Origin: Pyxicephalus adspersus
Lineage: Eukaryota; Chordata; Amphibia; Anura; Pyxicephalidae
Assembly: GCF_032062135.1 (NCBI RefSeq)
Contig: NC_092859.1
Coordinates: 63,440,241 to 63,504,240 of the forward strand
DNA: 64,000 nucleotides
Direction of reading: 5' to 3'
Shown here: in pieces, positions 1 to 10,478 of the stretch
How positions within the stretch are numbered: the first letter of the stretch is position 1
Layout: each line of letters begins with the position of its first letter
Position numbers and translations under genes: made by a program
The notes under the pieces: generated by a model
Databases searched by the model: none
Seen by the model: the letters and a program-made list of their open reading frames with translations, nothing else
What the model was told of the DNA's origin: nothing

Positions 1-1230
1 GGTATCATAATTAAATATCTGTAGTTTTTAGAGAGAAATGCAGAATTTTTTCTGGCTTTTTTTATAGATAGCAAGTGTTATCAGAATAAAATACCTGTAT
101 ATTTTTATAGATAAATACAGTAATTTTCTGTTTTTTGTGATAGATTGCAAGAGGTATCATAATTAAATATCTGTATTTTTTGGAGAGAAATACACAAATT
201 CTTAAGGCTTTTTTGATAGATAGCAAGTGTTATCAGAATAAAATACCTGCATTTTTTAAAGATAAATACAGAAATTTTCTGTTTTTTGTGATAGATTGCA
301 AGAGGTATCATAATTAAATATCTGTATTTTTTGGAGAGAAATACAGAAATTTTTATGTGTTTTTTGATAGATAGCAAGTGGTATCAGAATTAAATATTTG
401 TATTTTTTTGCAGAAATACGTACATTTTTATGGATTTTTTGATAGATAGCAGGTGTTATCGGAATTAAATATCTGTATTGTTTTAAAGAATTACAGATTT
501 TTTTCTGGATTTTTTGATAGATTGCAAGTGGGAACAGAATAAAATATCTGTATTTTTTTGAGAGAAAAAACAAAAATTTTCTGGCTTTTTTTGATAGATA
601 GCAAGTGGTATCAGAATGAAATATCTGTATTTTTTTACAGAAATACAGAAATTTTTATTGATTTTTTGATAGCAAATGTTATCAGAATGAAATATCAGTA
701 TTTTTTACAAAAAATACAGAAATTTCTCTGGTTTTTGTGATAGATTGCAAGAGGTATCATAATCAAATATCTGTATTGGTTGGAGAGAAATACAGACATT
801 TTTATGGCTTTTTTGATGGATAGCAAGTGGGATCAGAATTAAATATCTGTAATTTTTTTAAAGAAATACAGACATTTTTTATGGATTTTTTGATAAGATA
901 GCAAGTGTTATCAGAGTAAAATATCTGTTTTTTTGGAGAGAAATACTGACATTTTTATGGCTTTTTTGATAGATAGCAAGTGGTATCAGAATAAAATATC
1001 AGTATTTTTTTTACAGAAATACAGACATTTTTATGGATTTTTTGATAGATAGCAAGTGTTATCAGAATGAAATATCTGTATTTTTTTTTACAGAAGTATA
1101 AAAATGTTTCTGGATTTTTTGATAGATTACAATTGGGAACAGAATAAAATATCTGTATTTTTTGGAGAGAAATACATACATTTTTCAGGCTTTTTTTGAT
1201 AGATAGCAAGTGGGATCAGATAGATAAATA
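1..1230. repeat. AT-rich tandem satellite, ~76 bp unit, about 16 copies
   Basis: Units can be anchored on the motif GATAGATAGCAAGTG or GATAGATTGCAAGAG, which recurs at 139, 215, 290, 366, 441, 516, 593, 668, 739, 815, 892, 968, 1044, 1121 and 1198, a spacing of 71-77 bases. The array starts before the window edge, since position 1 is already inside a unit. Each unit has a T-run, an AGAGAAATACAGA or ACAGAAATACAGA block and a second T-run. Short open frames through the array on both strands are a by-product of the repeat and are not genes. Confidence 0.95.
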
Positions 1231-1239
1231 CAGAATTTT

Positions 1240-1870
1240 TTTTCCTACTCATGCTGTTACTGCTGCTGCCTGCCCAGTACCCAGCTGTACATACAAGTTA
1301 CCAATGCTGTCCATGTCACATTTTATAAAGTTACAGCTAGCAGATAGGAAAAGGCAGTCCCCTACACAACAATTTCTCCAGTAGCTACAGCTTCTACACT
1401 GTCCATGTAGGTGATGGCTTCAATCTGTAATGCCCTCCTTAATCCGTCTCAGGGCTTACCTCCTCCTCCTCATGCTGTTACTGCTGCTGCCTGCCAAGTA
1501 CCCAGCTTTAGATGTCAGTTACTAATGCCGTCCACACTAGGTTTCAGGGCCCACCACCTCCTACTCCTCCTGCTGTTACTGCTCCTGCCTGCCCAGTACC
1601 CAGCTGTACTAGGTTTCAGGGCCCACCACCTCCTACTCCTCCTGCTGTTACTGCTCCTGCCTGCCCAGTACCCAGCTGTACCCCGGGGCTTACCTCCTCC
1701 TCCTCATGCTGTTACTGCTACTGCCTGCCAAGTACCCAGCTCTAGATGCCAGTTACTAATTCAGTCCACACTAGGTTACAGGGCCTAGCGCCTCCTATTC
1801 GAGCTGTTACTGCTGCTGCCTGTCCAGTACCCAGCTATACATACAAGTTACCAATGCTGTCCAAGCCAAG
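1240..1870 (+). repeat. Minisatellite cluster, GCTGTTACTGCTGCTGCC units
   Basis: Degenerate units containing a CTCCTCCTCATGCTGTTACTG-like core followed by CTGCCCAGTACCCAGCT recur about six times. One 72 bp unit is duplicated in tandem without visible change (1536-1607 and 1608-1679). Related blocks reappear at 1951-2003 and 2995-3055 in reverse orientation and at 3230-3350 and 3424-3480 forward. The frames through this region are low-complexity (Pro/Leu/Ala rich) and are not taken as coding. Confidence 0.85.
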
Positions 1871-2264
1871 CTCAACAGGTTCTTCTTTCTTCACTGATTC
1901 CGCCAAGCCAGTTCCTTTTCATGTGCTTTCACTAAATTGTAGGCCCTGAAATGGAGTGTGGACAGCATTAGTAACTGGCATCTAGAGCTGGGTGTAGTGC
2001 ATCTTTAATGACACCCTGAAGTGTGTAATGCAAGTGTGTAATCTGAAATTTGTGATTGAACGTAGAAGGCCATGTCTTCTGCTTTATCCATCTGTACTAC
2101 GTTTTATCCGAATGAATTTTTGTGCATGTTACCCCGGAACTGAGAAGTGGGACAGTAGACCCTCTGTATATGTTGGGGGGATGGGATGGGAGACACCGGT
2201 ATGTGTAACAGGAACCAAGAGGTCTTGGATGACCACATTGGGCCATAAAGTTATAAAGCTCTGC

Positions 2265-2983
2265 AGACGTCCGGAGACTTCTCCACAACAAGTATGTGGC
2301 CATCCTGGGAGACTCCATTCAAAGATCCGTCTACAAAGATATTGTGAAAATACTGCAGAATTATGAGTTTCAGACTGAGAACCAGCTCAAAAGGAAAGGT
2401 GAGATGTCATTTGCCAGCGACACGTTAGGGGATCTCTGGGTGAAATGCACAATGGCAATACCGCGAAGTACGTCATTACAGAACTGACCACCACCTTGTA
2501 CGGTTCAATTTCCTGAACTGTGTCACTTCGGAGCACATAGAGAGCATGCTGGCCGACTTTAAACAGGGAACTTAGCCCGATGTTGTCATCATCAACTCGT
2601 GTATATGGGATGTTATCAGGTATCATGAGCAATCACTGTAAATGTACAAAACCAACCTGGACCACCTGTTTATTCAGTTCACTGAGGTGCTGAGCCCCGA
2701 TTGTCTGGTGATATGGGACATAGCCATGCCTGTTGGATTCAAAGCTGGTGAAGTGCTAGAGTACCCAATTCCTAATGTGCACTGGGACATCATAGAAGGA
2801 AATTTCTACAGCGTCACTCTGGCAGATAGTCAAAAATTTGATGTGATTGACATGCACTTCCACTTCTGCTTTGAGCTGCTCTCCAGGGTTAAAGATGCCA
2901 CCCACTCGAATCAGCTGGCTCATCGAAAGTATACCTGCATCCTGATTGCTCATATTGCTCAAGCCTGGGGCAAGACTTTGTAA
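2265..2983 (+). pseudogene. PCED1-like (FAM113, SGNH/PC-esterase family) retrocopy, broken
   Basis: Translation in three shifting frames gives a colinear match to the PC-esterase domain-containing family: LLHNKYVAILGDSIQRSVYK from about 2278, KRKGEMSFASDTL, then YRTDHHLVRFNFLN after 2468, PDVVIINSCIWDVIRYHEQS, LSPDCLVIWDIAMPVG, FDVIDMHFHFC and AHIAQAWGKTL ending at the TAA at 2981-2983. The GDS serine block and the late D..H pair (KDATHSNQLAHR) are recognisable. No introns interrupt it, which suggests a processed copy. At least two frameshifts (around 2440-2468) and two in-frame stops (near 2575 and 2640) destroy the frame. The N-terminus before about 2265 and the family's long C-terminal tail are not seen. 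It sits between minisatellite blocks in inverted orientation. The family assignment is by recognition of motifs, not by a search. Confidence 0.8.
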
Positions 2984-2989
2984 AATGCA

Positions 2990-3480
2990 GCATGGACAGC
3001 ATTGATAACTGGCATCTAGAGCTGGGTACTGCAGTAACAGCATGAGGAGGAGGCCGACTAGACTCAAGCTCAACAGGGTCTTCTTTCCCCGCTGATTCCG
3101 CCAAGCCTGTTCCCTTTCATGTGGTTTCGTTACATAGTAGGTAGGGAAAGATTGGAATCTCATTCATCCATTCATGTCTCCAATAGCTACAGCTTCTACA
3201 CTGTCCATATAGGTGATGGCCTCAACCTCTAATGCCATCCTTGCTCGGTCTCAGGGCCCACCACCTCCTCCTCTTGCTGTTACTGCTGTCGCCTGCCCAG
3301 TACCCAGCTCTAGATGCCAGTTACCAATGCTGTCAACGATCCATCTCAGGGCCCACCACCTCCTCCTGTTGCTGCTGCCCGTCAGTACTCTATTCACAAA
3401 AATTGTATTACAGACTTCTAGGTGGCATTGACGATGCACTACACCCAACTCGAGATTTCAGTTACCATTGTGGTCTCCCT
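2990..3480. repeat. Second minisatellite block, right flank of the PCED1-like copy
   Basis: 2995-3055 is the reverse complement of the unit seen at 1740-1860. 3068-3145 repeats 1869-1950 (shared GATTCCGCCAAGCC core). 3178-3255 repeats 1378-1450 (AGCTACAGCTTCTACACTGTCC). 3424-3480 is the inverse of 1953-2003 (GATGCACTACACCCA). The PCED1-like copy is therefore bracketed by both direct and inverted copies of the same sequence. Confidence 0.8.
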
Positions 3481-3500
3481 GGCGATAGCTGAGCAGAGGC

Positions 3501-3690
3501 CTATATAACTTGTAACAGAGCTATGTAACTGGCTAATTTTTTGACTGAAAGACCCCCTTCAGGGACCTCTGCCTGTACTCTGAAGCCTGTCTATGGCTTG
3601 TAACAGAGCGGTGAAACCTGGTGGCTAATTTTTGGACCGGAGGAACCACCTCGGGGCCCTCTACTCGGAGGCTTGTGTAAAATACGGCAT
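3501..3690 (+). repeat. 88 bp tandem duplication
   Basis: CTTGTAACAGAG occurs at 3509 and again at 3597, each followed by a similar GGCTAATTTTT block and a GGACCTCT or GGGCCCTCT block. Two diverged copies are visible. No function is apparent. Confidence 0.6.
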
Positions 3691-4743
3691 GTTCCCTTGA
3701 CCGCTCCATAAAATGGTCTTGCCAGTAACATAAAAAAGCCTTCCTTGGGAGCTCCATGCTGATCCGTCTGCTTTCTGTCCTGGCTGCGCATCTGCAGCCA
3801 GCGATTCTCTGCCCTGCTTGAAGGAGTCACTGGCTAGCCGCATTGAGACTCCCGAGACGGCTCTTTATATCTTCAGCCTCCTGCAGCATTGTGCCTGAGA
3901 GGGGGATAACACACAGTGCTGGCGGGCGGCCATATTGGCCACGTGGTCTCCACTTGCTTTCTCCTTCTCTTCTCTGGTGACACAGATAGGAGCCGCGGAC
4001 CACTAGTACCAGGACACACATGGAGTGGTGAGCTGAGCTTTTTGTTTGGAAAGTAATCTCTCCTAAATTGTTGGGTGAAAGATCTGAATGGTTTATGAGG
4101 GCTCTATGTCTGGCTGATTTTTCTGGCTACAGTACCTAAAGTCGGATTGCTCTATACAGTCATCTTTATCATTAAAGTGCCGAGAGCTGTTTCATGATTG
4201 GTGGTGGATCCTGCACTATCTGGGAGCTGACCCATAGGTTGTTTACTAATCGTGGGGTAGTAATCCGCGGAGGAATCAAGCGGCCATCTTGCTCCCCTGA
4301 CCCCTGCATCTCCCTGCATCATCCTAATCCATCTCCATCCTGTCAAGCAGAAGTGTCACACTCCCATATATTTCTTCTTGTATATTTCCGTGATGGGCAT
4401 TCTTTTTTGTGGATAAAAATTTCATTATATCACCTGAGTATTTGGCCCTCCGGAATCTAGATTATACATATTGCAACTACATCCTCTTGGGACTTTTAAC
4501 AGATTACGTATACAGAGAGTCTCAAGTTTTCACCAGCCTTTTCTACTGCAGCTATTAAGATTGCTGGACTTTAGAGATATCATCATGTGCAGTTAATTTC
4601 ACAGGATGTGAGGCTTCACCTTCGCTGGGCCCTACATATGGATGTATAAACAGCCATATAATCGGGGAAACAAGCTTGCCTAACCTCCGCTCTCTACATC
4701 TTCCAGTACAACCTCATAAATTTGTCCTTTTGCCTTCTGTAGC

Positions 4744-5844
4744 ATGGGCAAGGGTAAACCTAATAGCCAATCCTCCAAAAAATGGGAAATAGGAACTTTT
4801 TTCACCCGCTCCAAACCCCTGGTCCTGGTGGGAGTGGTCCTAACACTAGATTCAACACTGCTCAGACCGCCATGCCTGGTCTGGAACCTCCTGACTTTAC
4901 TCAAGAAGATTCATCCTCTAACTTTCCTTTCCTATTGGGTGAAGATAAGACCCTTGAAGCCCTAAAAGCCCTCCACAAACCTCCATGGACCCCTCTGAGG
5001 TGTGGGACAGAGATGCATATATGAGGTCTCTACCTACCAAAGCAGATTTTGAATCGTACCTTATACGCATCCAAAACTCTTTCCGCTCTGAACTAGCCAC
5101 ACTTAGATCTGATCTTGGCTCCAGAATAGAAGAGGTGGAACGAACGACTGAAGATCTTCGTACCCACATACAAAATCACACCCATACTCTTAATGAGCAC
5201 ACGATACTACTTCAACAACTTATGTACCAACAGGATGACCTAGAGAACCGGAGCCGCCGTAGCAACATAAGGATTCGAGGACTTCTAGAATCAGTAGAAC
5301 CAAAAGACCTTCATGCAGCAGCAACAACTTTGTTCAATGAACTTTTTCAGAGGCCTAGGGACAACATTATAGAAATTGATCGCATTCATCGAAATCTGGG
5401 CCCAAAAAGTCAGGACCAAGACAGACCAAGAGATGTATTTTGCGGAGCCCATTCCTTCCAGCTTAAAGAACTCATTATGCAGGAAGCCAGATCACAAGAG
5501 GAGTTTACCTTTAACAATCATCCTATCCTATCCTAACCAACCTCTCTCGCAACACTTTGGCACTCCGCCGAACACTAAAGCCATTGTTACAAATGTTGAA
5601 AGACAACAACATCAAATACAGATGGGGCTTCCCATTTCAACTTTTTGCACACAGAGGTAGCAAATCCACCACCTTTCGTCAACTGGAAGACTTGCCTGCT
5701 TTCTTGGCGACGTTTGAACTCTCCCAAGTCAGCCTTTCAAATTGGCCGCTCCCCATGCCTTTAACTCCTCCAGCTGAATGGCAGCAAGTACAGAAGAAGT
5801 CTAACAGAGAGCAGGTGCGCAATCCTTCACAGGCCCCTCCGTGA
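4744..5844 (+). pseudogene. LINE A ORF1 (RNA-binding nucleic-acid chaperone), frameshifted
   Basis: ORF1p of this clade trimerises by a coiled coil and binds the element RNA. The start is the ATG of MGKGKPNSQSSKKWE. The frame shifts near 4790, again near 4985 and near 5535. From 4985 a 183-residue open stretch has a heptad-like coiled coil (SDLGSRIEEVERTTEDLRTH), the conserved DLENRSRRSNIRIRGL entry to the RRM-like domain, then DRIHRNLGP and PRDVFCGAHSF. The C-terminal domain continues in the next frame (RNTLALRRTLKPLLQML, YRWGFPFQL) to the TGA at 5842-5844. The order matches intact ORF1 at 40678-41730, though the sequences belong to different subfamilies. Confidence 0.88.
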
Positions 5845-6377
5845 TCATGGACTAGTTTATTAGGGGGCTTTATTATACCCCCGGAGCAAAAGGACTGGTT
5901 ATCTCCTTCTTTAGAAGGTCTGGGTTGCTAAACCCACAGAGGTATTTTTTGTAAAAGATTTTTCTTTATTCAAAACTGCTTTGATATTGTTCTTATTGCT
6001 TTAATTTATGAACATGATCTGCTTTAAAAGAGTGCGGATGTATATTTGTACCCTCCCCCGTACAGCTTACATTGGCTATTTCATCCAATGCTTTTATTTG
6101 CATATAATTATAGGCCCGGCCCGGGTGGTGGGGGCCTCAACCTGACCACCTTAGCTACCCCTTCCAAGGGAATCTGCGCAGCTGATATGCGCCTATTGTT
6201 TTTGTTTATTTTATGTTGATTGTTTGTATATCCTTTAAATTTTTTGTCTTGGACACTGTCCCATCCCCCTGTTTACCCTTCCCCCCAATTGACCTCCCCC
6301 TGAGTCCTTACCCCCCTGCCCTTGGGGATATCTATAACACTGGGGTACTTTGAAAAGCCGCTCTCAATATCATTGTG
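5845..6377 (+). other. LINE A inter-ORF region
   Basis: This stretch between ORF1 and ORF2 has no coding frame I can support. It is T-rich with short C-runs. Confidence 0.6.
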
Positions 6378-9300
6378 ATGGGTCCGGTTAAAGTAGTCAC
6401 ATACAATGTTACCCGAAAAACGCTCCTCTATATTGGCAGAAATACAAAGGCTGAAGACACAAATAGCTTTCATACAGGAAACCCATTTCCGTGCTGACAG
6501 AATCCCGAGGTTGGGCAAGAAGAGATATCCGATAGCGTATCATAGCTGTACCGACTCATCTAAATCCAAAGGTGTGAGTATTTTGATAGCCTCCTCTGTT
6601 ACATGGCATTGTTACATGGAAACAACTGAGCTGTCAAGATGGCAGATTTCTTTTTGTTAAGGGGTCTTTAGAAGGCTCCACAGTCACTTTAGCATCCGTC
6701 TACCTTCCTAATACCGGTCAGGCCTCCTTTTTAACTGAAGTACTCGAAAAACTAGAAAAATTTCAAGAAGGTATACTGATCTTGGGAGGAGACTTTAATT
6801 TCACACTTGGTTGGATGGTAGACACCTCTAGTGGCGGTCCTACTCATTCTCAAACTTTTAACAATGGTAGAATCATGAAAGTCCTATCTCAGTATAGGCT
6901 CCTCGATATATGGCGCGTTTTACATCCCCAGGATAGAGATTATACATTCTTTACCTTTCCTCATAGCTCATACTCGAGGATTGACCACTTTTGGCTCCCA
7001 CATTCTGAAATACACAGGGTACCATCTTGCTCTATCGGCTCCATAATTTTATCAGATCACGCTCCGGTCTCCATTTCTATTGAATTATCTTATCATTGCC
7101 CCAAATCCTGGAACTGGAGCTTAAATTAATCCCTCCTCCAAGACGCAGCAGTCTTGGCAGATGTCAATTCTGAATTATCCAATTACTTCCAGACTAATGC
7201 TACTTCTGAGACTAACGGGGTGTATACGGGGTGTATTTATCAAACATGGGACGAGACTCAAACGAGCCGCCAGAGGGAGATAGGGGACACTCTCCATTGC
7301 ATTGTAACTCTAGAATCTTCTCATAAATCATCCCTAGACCCTACAATAGGTAATGAACTCTGAGTTCTCCGTGAGAAACTTTCACTACTTTGTCTTGATA
7401 GGGCTAAATTTGCCCTTGCTAAATGCAGGAGGATGTTCTACGACAACGGTAAAAAAAGTGGCCGTTTGCTAGCCAATACTCTCTGTGTACACAAAACTCG
7501 CTTGTTTATCCCTTTTCTCACGGACAACTATGGACGAAAAATTTACCATACTAAAGATATAGCGGAATCCTTTCGCCGATACTACTCCACATTATATAAT
7601 ATCTCAAAGCCATCCTCCCCTTCGGCGACGGGAGAAAAGATACGGGCGATCCAAAAATATCTCTCGGCGAGTGGGATGCCCTCCCTTTCTTCCTCTGAGA
7701 GGGAGATATTAGAGACCCTTATCTCAGCGGAGGAATTTAGCGCGGCCATAAAAGACACCCCCACAAGTAAAACCCCTGGACCAGATGGGTTGCCATTAGC
7801 GTATTACAAAACGTTTCAGGCTCCTTTGGCGTCTCATTTTCTGACAGCATTTAATTATCTTACTGAAGGAGGTCGGTTCTCTTTGGACTCCCTGCGGGCC
7901 ACCATTACTGTCATACCCAAAGAGGGTAAAGACCCCACCTCGTCTGCGAGTTACTGACCAATCTCCCTCCTTAATCAAGACCTTTTTACAAAAATTCTTG
8001 CATCCAGACTGATCACGGTCATGTATAAACTCGTTCATTTTGATCAGGGTAGGTTTCATGCCCGGCAGGGAGGCCAGGGACAATACGACCAGAGTACTGA
8101 ACTGGATTTATTATGCCACGTCCAAACGTATTCTGCTAATGTTATTGTCCACGGACGCTGAAAAGGCTTTTGATCTGGTAGATTGGCTTTACATGCATTA
8201 TACTCTACTACACATAGGCTTAGGCCCCCGAATGCTCTCATGGATAAGGGCCATTTACTCTGAGCCCACGGCCAAGGTCAGAGTGAATGGACTGCTCTCA
8301 GACTCACTACCCATTCTAATGGCACAAGACAGGGCTGTCCTCTATCCCCTTTAATTTTTATCCTATCCCTGGAGCCGCTTCTTCGTACAATTCGTGCGTC
8401 TTCTACTGTCTCGGGCCTGGATATGGGGGGCTCGGTCCAGAGAGTAGCAGCTTATGCTGATGATTTATTGTTCGCCATAACCAACCCTGTCCTCTCTTTG
8501 CCTAATCTAATGACAATCCTAAATAAATTCAACACCATGTCCAATTTCAAAATTAATTACTCCAAATCAGCAGCCTTAGATGTGGCGCTTTCGAACGGAG
8601 CCCGCCTTGCTTTCCGCTGGGAACCCCATGCGATTACGTACCTAGGCATGAAAATCCCCAAAACACTCTCGGAATTATTTGACCGGAACTATCTCCCACT
8701 ACTTTCCACAGTGAATTCTGATCTAGACAAATGGGATAAACTGACTTTTTTCCTGGCTGGGATGCATTAATGTCATCAAATTGAATATTCTCCTTCATCT
8801 TTTGTATCTTTTTCAAACACTGCCCATTAAAATTCCTGGGTCCTTTTTTAGGACTCTCACCTCCAAACTTTTTCGCTTCATAAATAAAGCTCAAAGGCTT
8901 TGCAGATCCCTACTTATGAGGTCTAAATTGGAAGGGGGTCTGGGAGTCCCCAACCTGTTTCACTATTACTTGTCGGCTCATCTGACACGGGTACTGGATT
9001 GGTGCAGAAATGGAGGGCTCAAACAATGGATATCTCTGGAACAATGTTTTTGCCCAACGCCTCTACGCCTCCTCCCATGGTTGCCGGTATCGGCCTTCTC
9101 TGGACTTAAATCTCATCCTACGGTGGGATATACATGGGAGCTGACCGTGCGAAGTTTCCACCGTTTCCACCTCTCACCTTTCGTCGCCTCTCTTTCCGGT
9201 CCTGGGCAACCCGTCTTTCCCCCCTGGGATGGAGGACGGGAGGTTTAAAGAACTGCTCTCTGCTGGTGTCTGCAGAGCGCTACACCTTGCTAGATCAAAC

Positions 9301-10195
9301 AGATGGATCAGCCCGGGGGAGTTAAGAGAGGCTACGGGTGAGTTTCAACTAGATTTCTGGAAAACTATGCAGATCACCCATTTTCTGTTTAATCTCCGTC
9401 TGGTCCTATCCTATCGTAGGCCCCTTACTCCTTTTGAGCAACTATGTATGGGAGAGGGTGGTATTAGACACACTCTATCTGTGGTTTATAGGCTTTTACA
9501 AATTCCACCTCCTGATTATACACCTACATTTCTTGGGAGACTGATTTCTCTCGCTCTCTATGGAGCAGAAAGAAAATATTCTATATTGGACTCATAAAGC
9601 ATCCATCACTAGTAAATACCAAGAAACTTGCTTCAAGGTAGTCTCGAGGTGGTACCGCACTCCAGAGAAACTACACCAAATTTTTCCAGATGTATCAGAC
9701 CGTTGCTGGCGGTGCCAGACAGAGGCTGCTACACGTATTTTGGCATTGCCCCTCTTGCGAAATTTCTGGGTCACTGTTCGGACTATTGTTCAACAAATGT
9801 CAGACCAAGATATCCCCGATGACCCGGCTTTTTTCCTTCTTCAACATAATTCATTTCCAAGGAAGGCAAACAAAAGCTCTGTCATCAGACACCTTATTAT
9901 GGCTGCCATTTCTTGTATAGCTGCCTGCTGGCGAAACCCTGCTCCACCCACGATTGGATCATGGCTCGGTAGAGTCAATGAAATCCATCGTATGGAGGAT
10001 CTTACCTCCTCTATTCGGGGCACTGGCAGGAAAGTGGCCCATACATGGTACTACTGGTCACAATTTATGCTTACTACCGAATACTGGATCTTGCTACTTT
10101 TAATTGAAATCTTCATACGGCCTTCACACTCACACTTTTTGGTTGGCCCGACTGCTACAGAACCCCTATGGGAGCGCCCCCCCCCCACTTGGTGA
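6378..10195 (+). pseudogene. LINE A ORF2 (endonuclease and reverse transcriptase), multiply broken
   Basis: ORF2p nicks the target with an APE-type endonuclease and copies the RNA by target-primed reverse transcription. The likely start is the ATG at 6378 (MGPVKVVTYNV). Endonuclease blocks follow: IAFIQETHFRADR near 6460, LGGDFNFT at 6783 and SDHAPVSISI near 7051. RT blocks include KTPGPDGLPLAYYK near 7769, DAEKAFDLVDWLY near 8154 and the catalytic YADD at 8453-8464. A cysteine-rich tail (CWRCQTEAAT, then HVFWHCPSC in another frame) lies near 9700-9750. Breaks include shifts near 6406, 6660, 7130, 8340, 8770, 9230 and 9740, and stops such as those at 7126-7128 and 7954-7956. The expected full protein would be about 1,270 residues. 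Confidence 0.9.
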
Positions 10196-10463
10196 ACTCT
10201 TCCCCGTCCCTTTTTCCTTTCCAACCCCCCTCCCCACATACTCTTTTGTTGTATTATTTATTTACAGTTTTTTCTTTTTGCACTTTTATAAATTGTCTTA
10301 TTGTATTGTTGTACCAAGTGTGCACTACTATGGTTGGAATATTCCTTTATGGTTGTCATGTTTGTATGTATACTTTGTTTTATTCCAATCCTGAGGTACT
10401 CAGGTCCCCCCTTCCCTGTTTTATTATACCCTGTTGAAAATTTTAAATAAAGAATGTTTAAAA
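10196..10463 (+). other. LINE A 3' untranslated region and poly(A)
   Basis: This T-rich 3' region ends with AATAAA at 10446-10451 and an A-run entering the downstream target duplication. No gene is present. Confidence 0.8.
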
Positions 10464-10478
10464 AAAAAAGCCTTCCTT

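Larger units (their letters stand above)
3747..10463 (+). mobile_element. Tx1/L1-clade LINE, apparently full length, inactive (LINE A)
   Basis: A ~6.7 kb non-LTR retrotransposon with a ~1 kb 5' region, ORF1, a ~530 bp inter-ORF region, ORF2, a ~260 bp 3' region, an AATAAA signal at 10446-10451 and an A-tail. It is bounded by an exact 15 bp target-site duplication, AAAAAAGCCTTCCTT, at 3732-3746 and 10464-10478. The flank before the 5' copy and after the 3' copy would make one continuous T-rich host sequence. Both ORFs carry frameshifts and stops, so this copy cannot move by itself. Confidence 0.92.

Noticed and set aside
1..1230. Possible CRISPR-like array or AT-rich coding region
   Set aside because: Units are contiguous diverged repeats without unique spacers, and the frames are translated repeat sequence in a vertebrate context.
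1411..1788. 125-codon Pro/Leu-rich frame
   Set aside because: Product of minisatellite translation in two overlapping frames.
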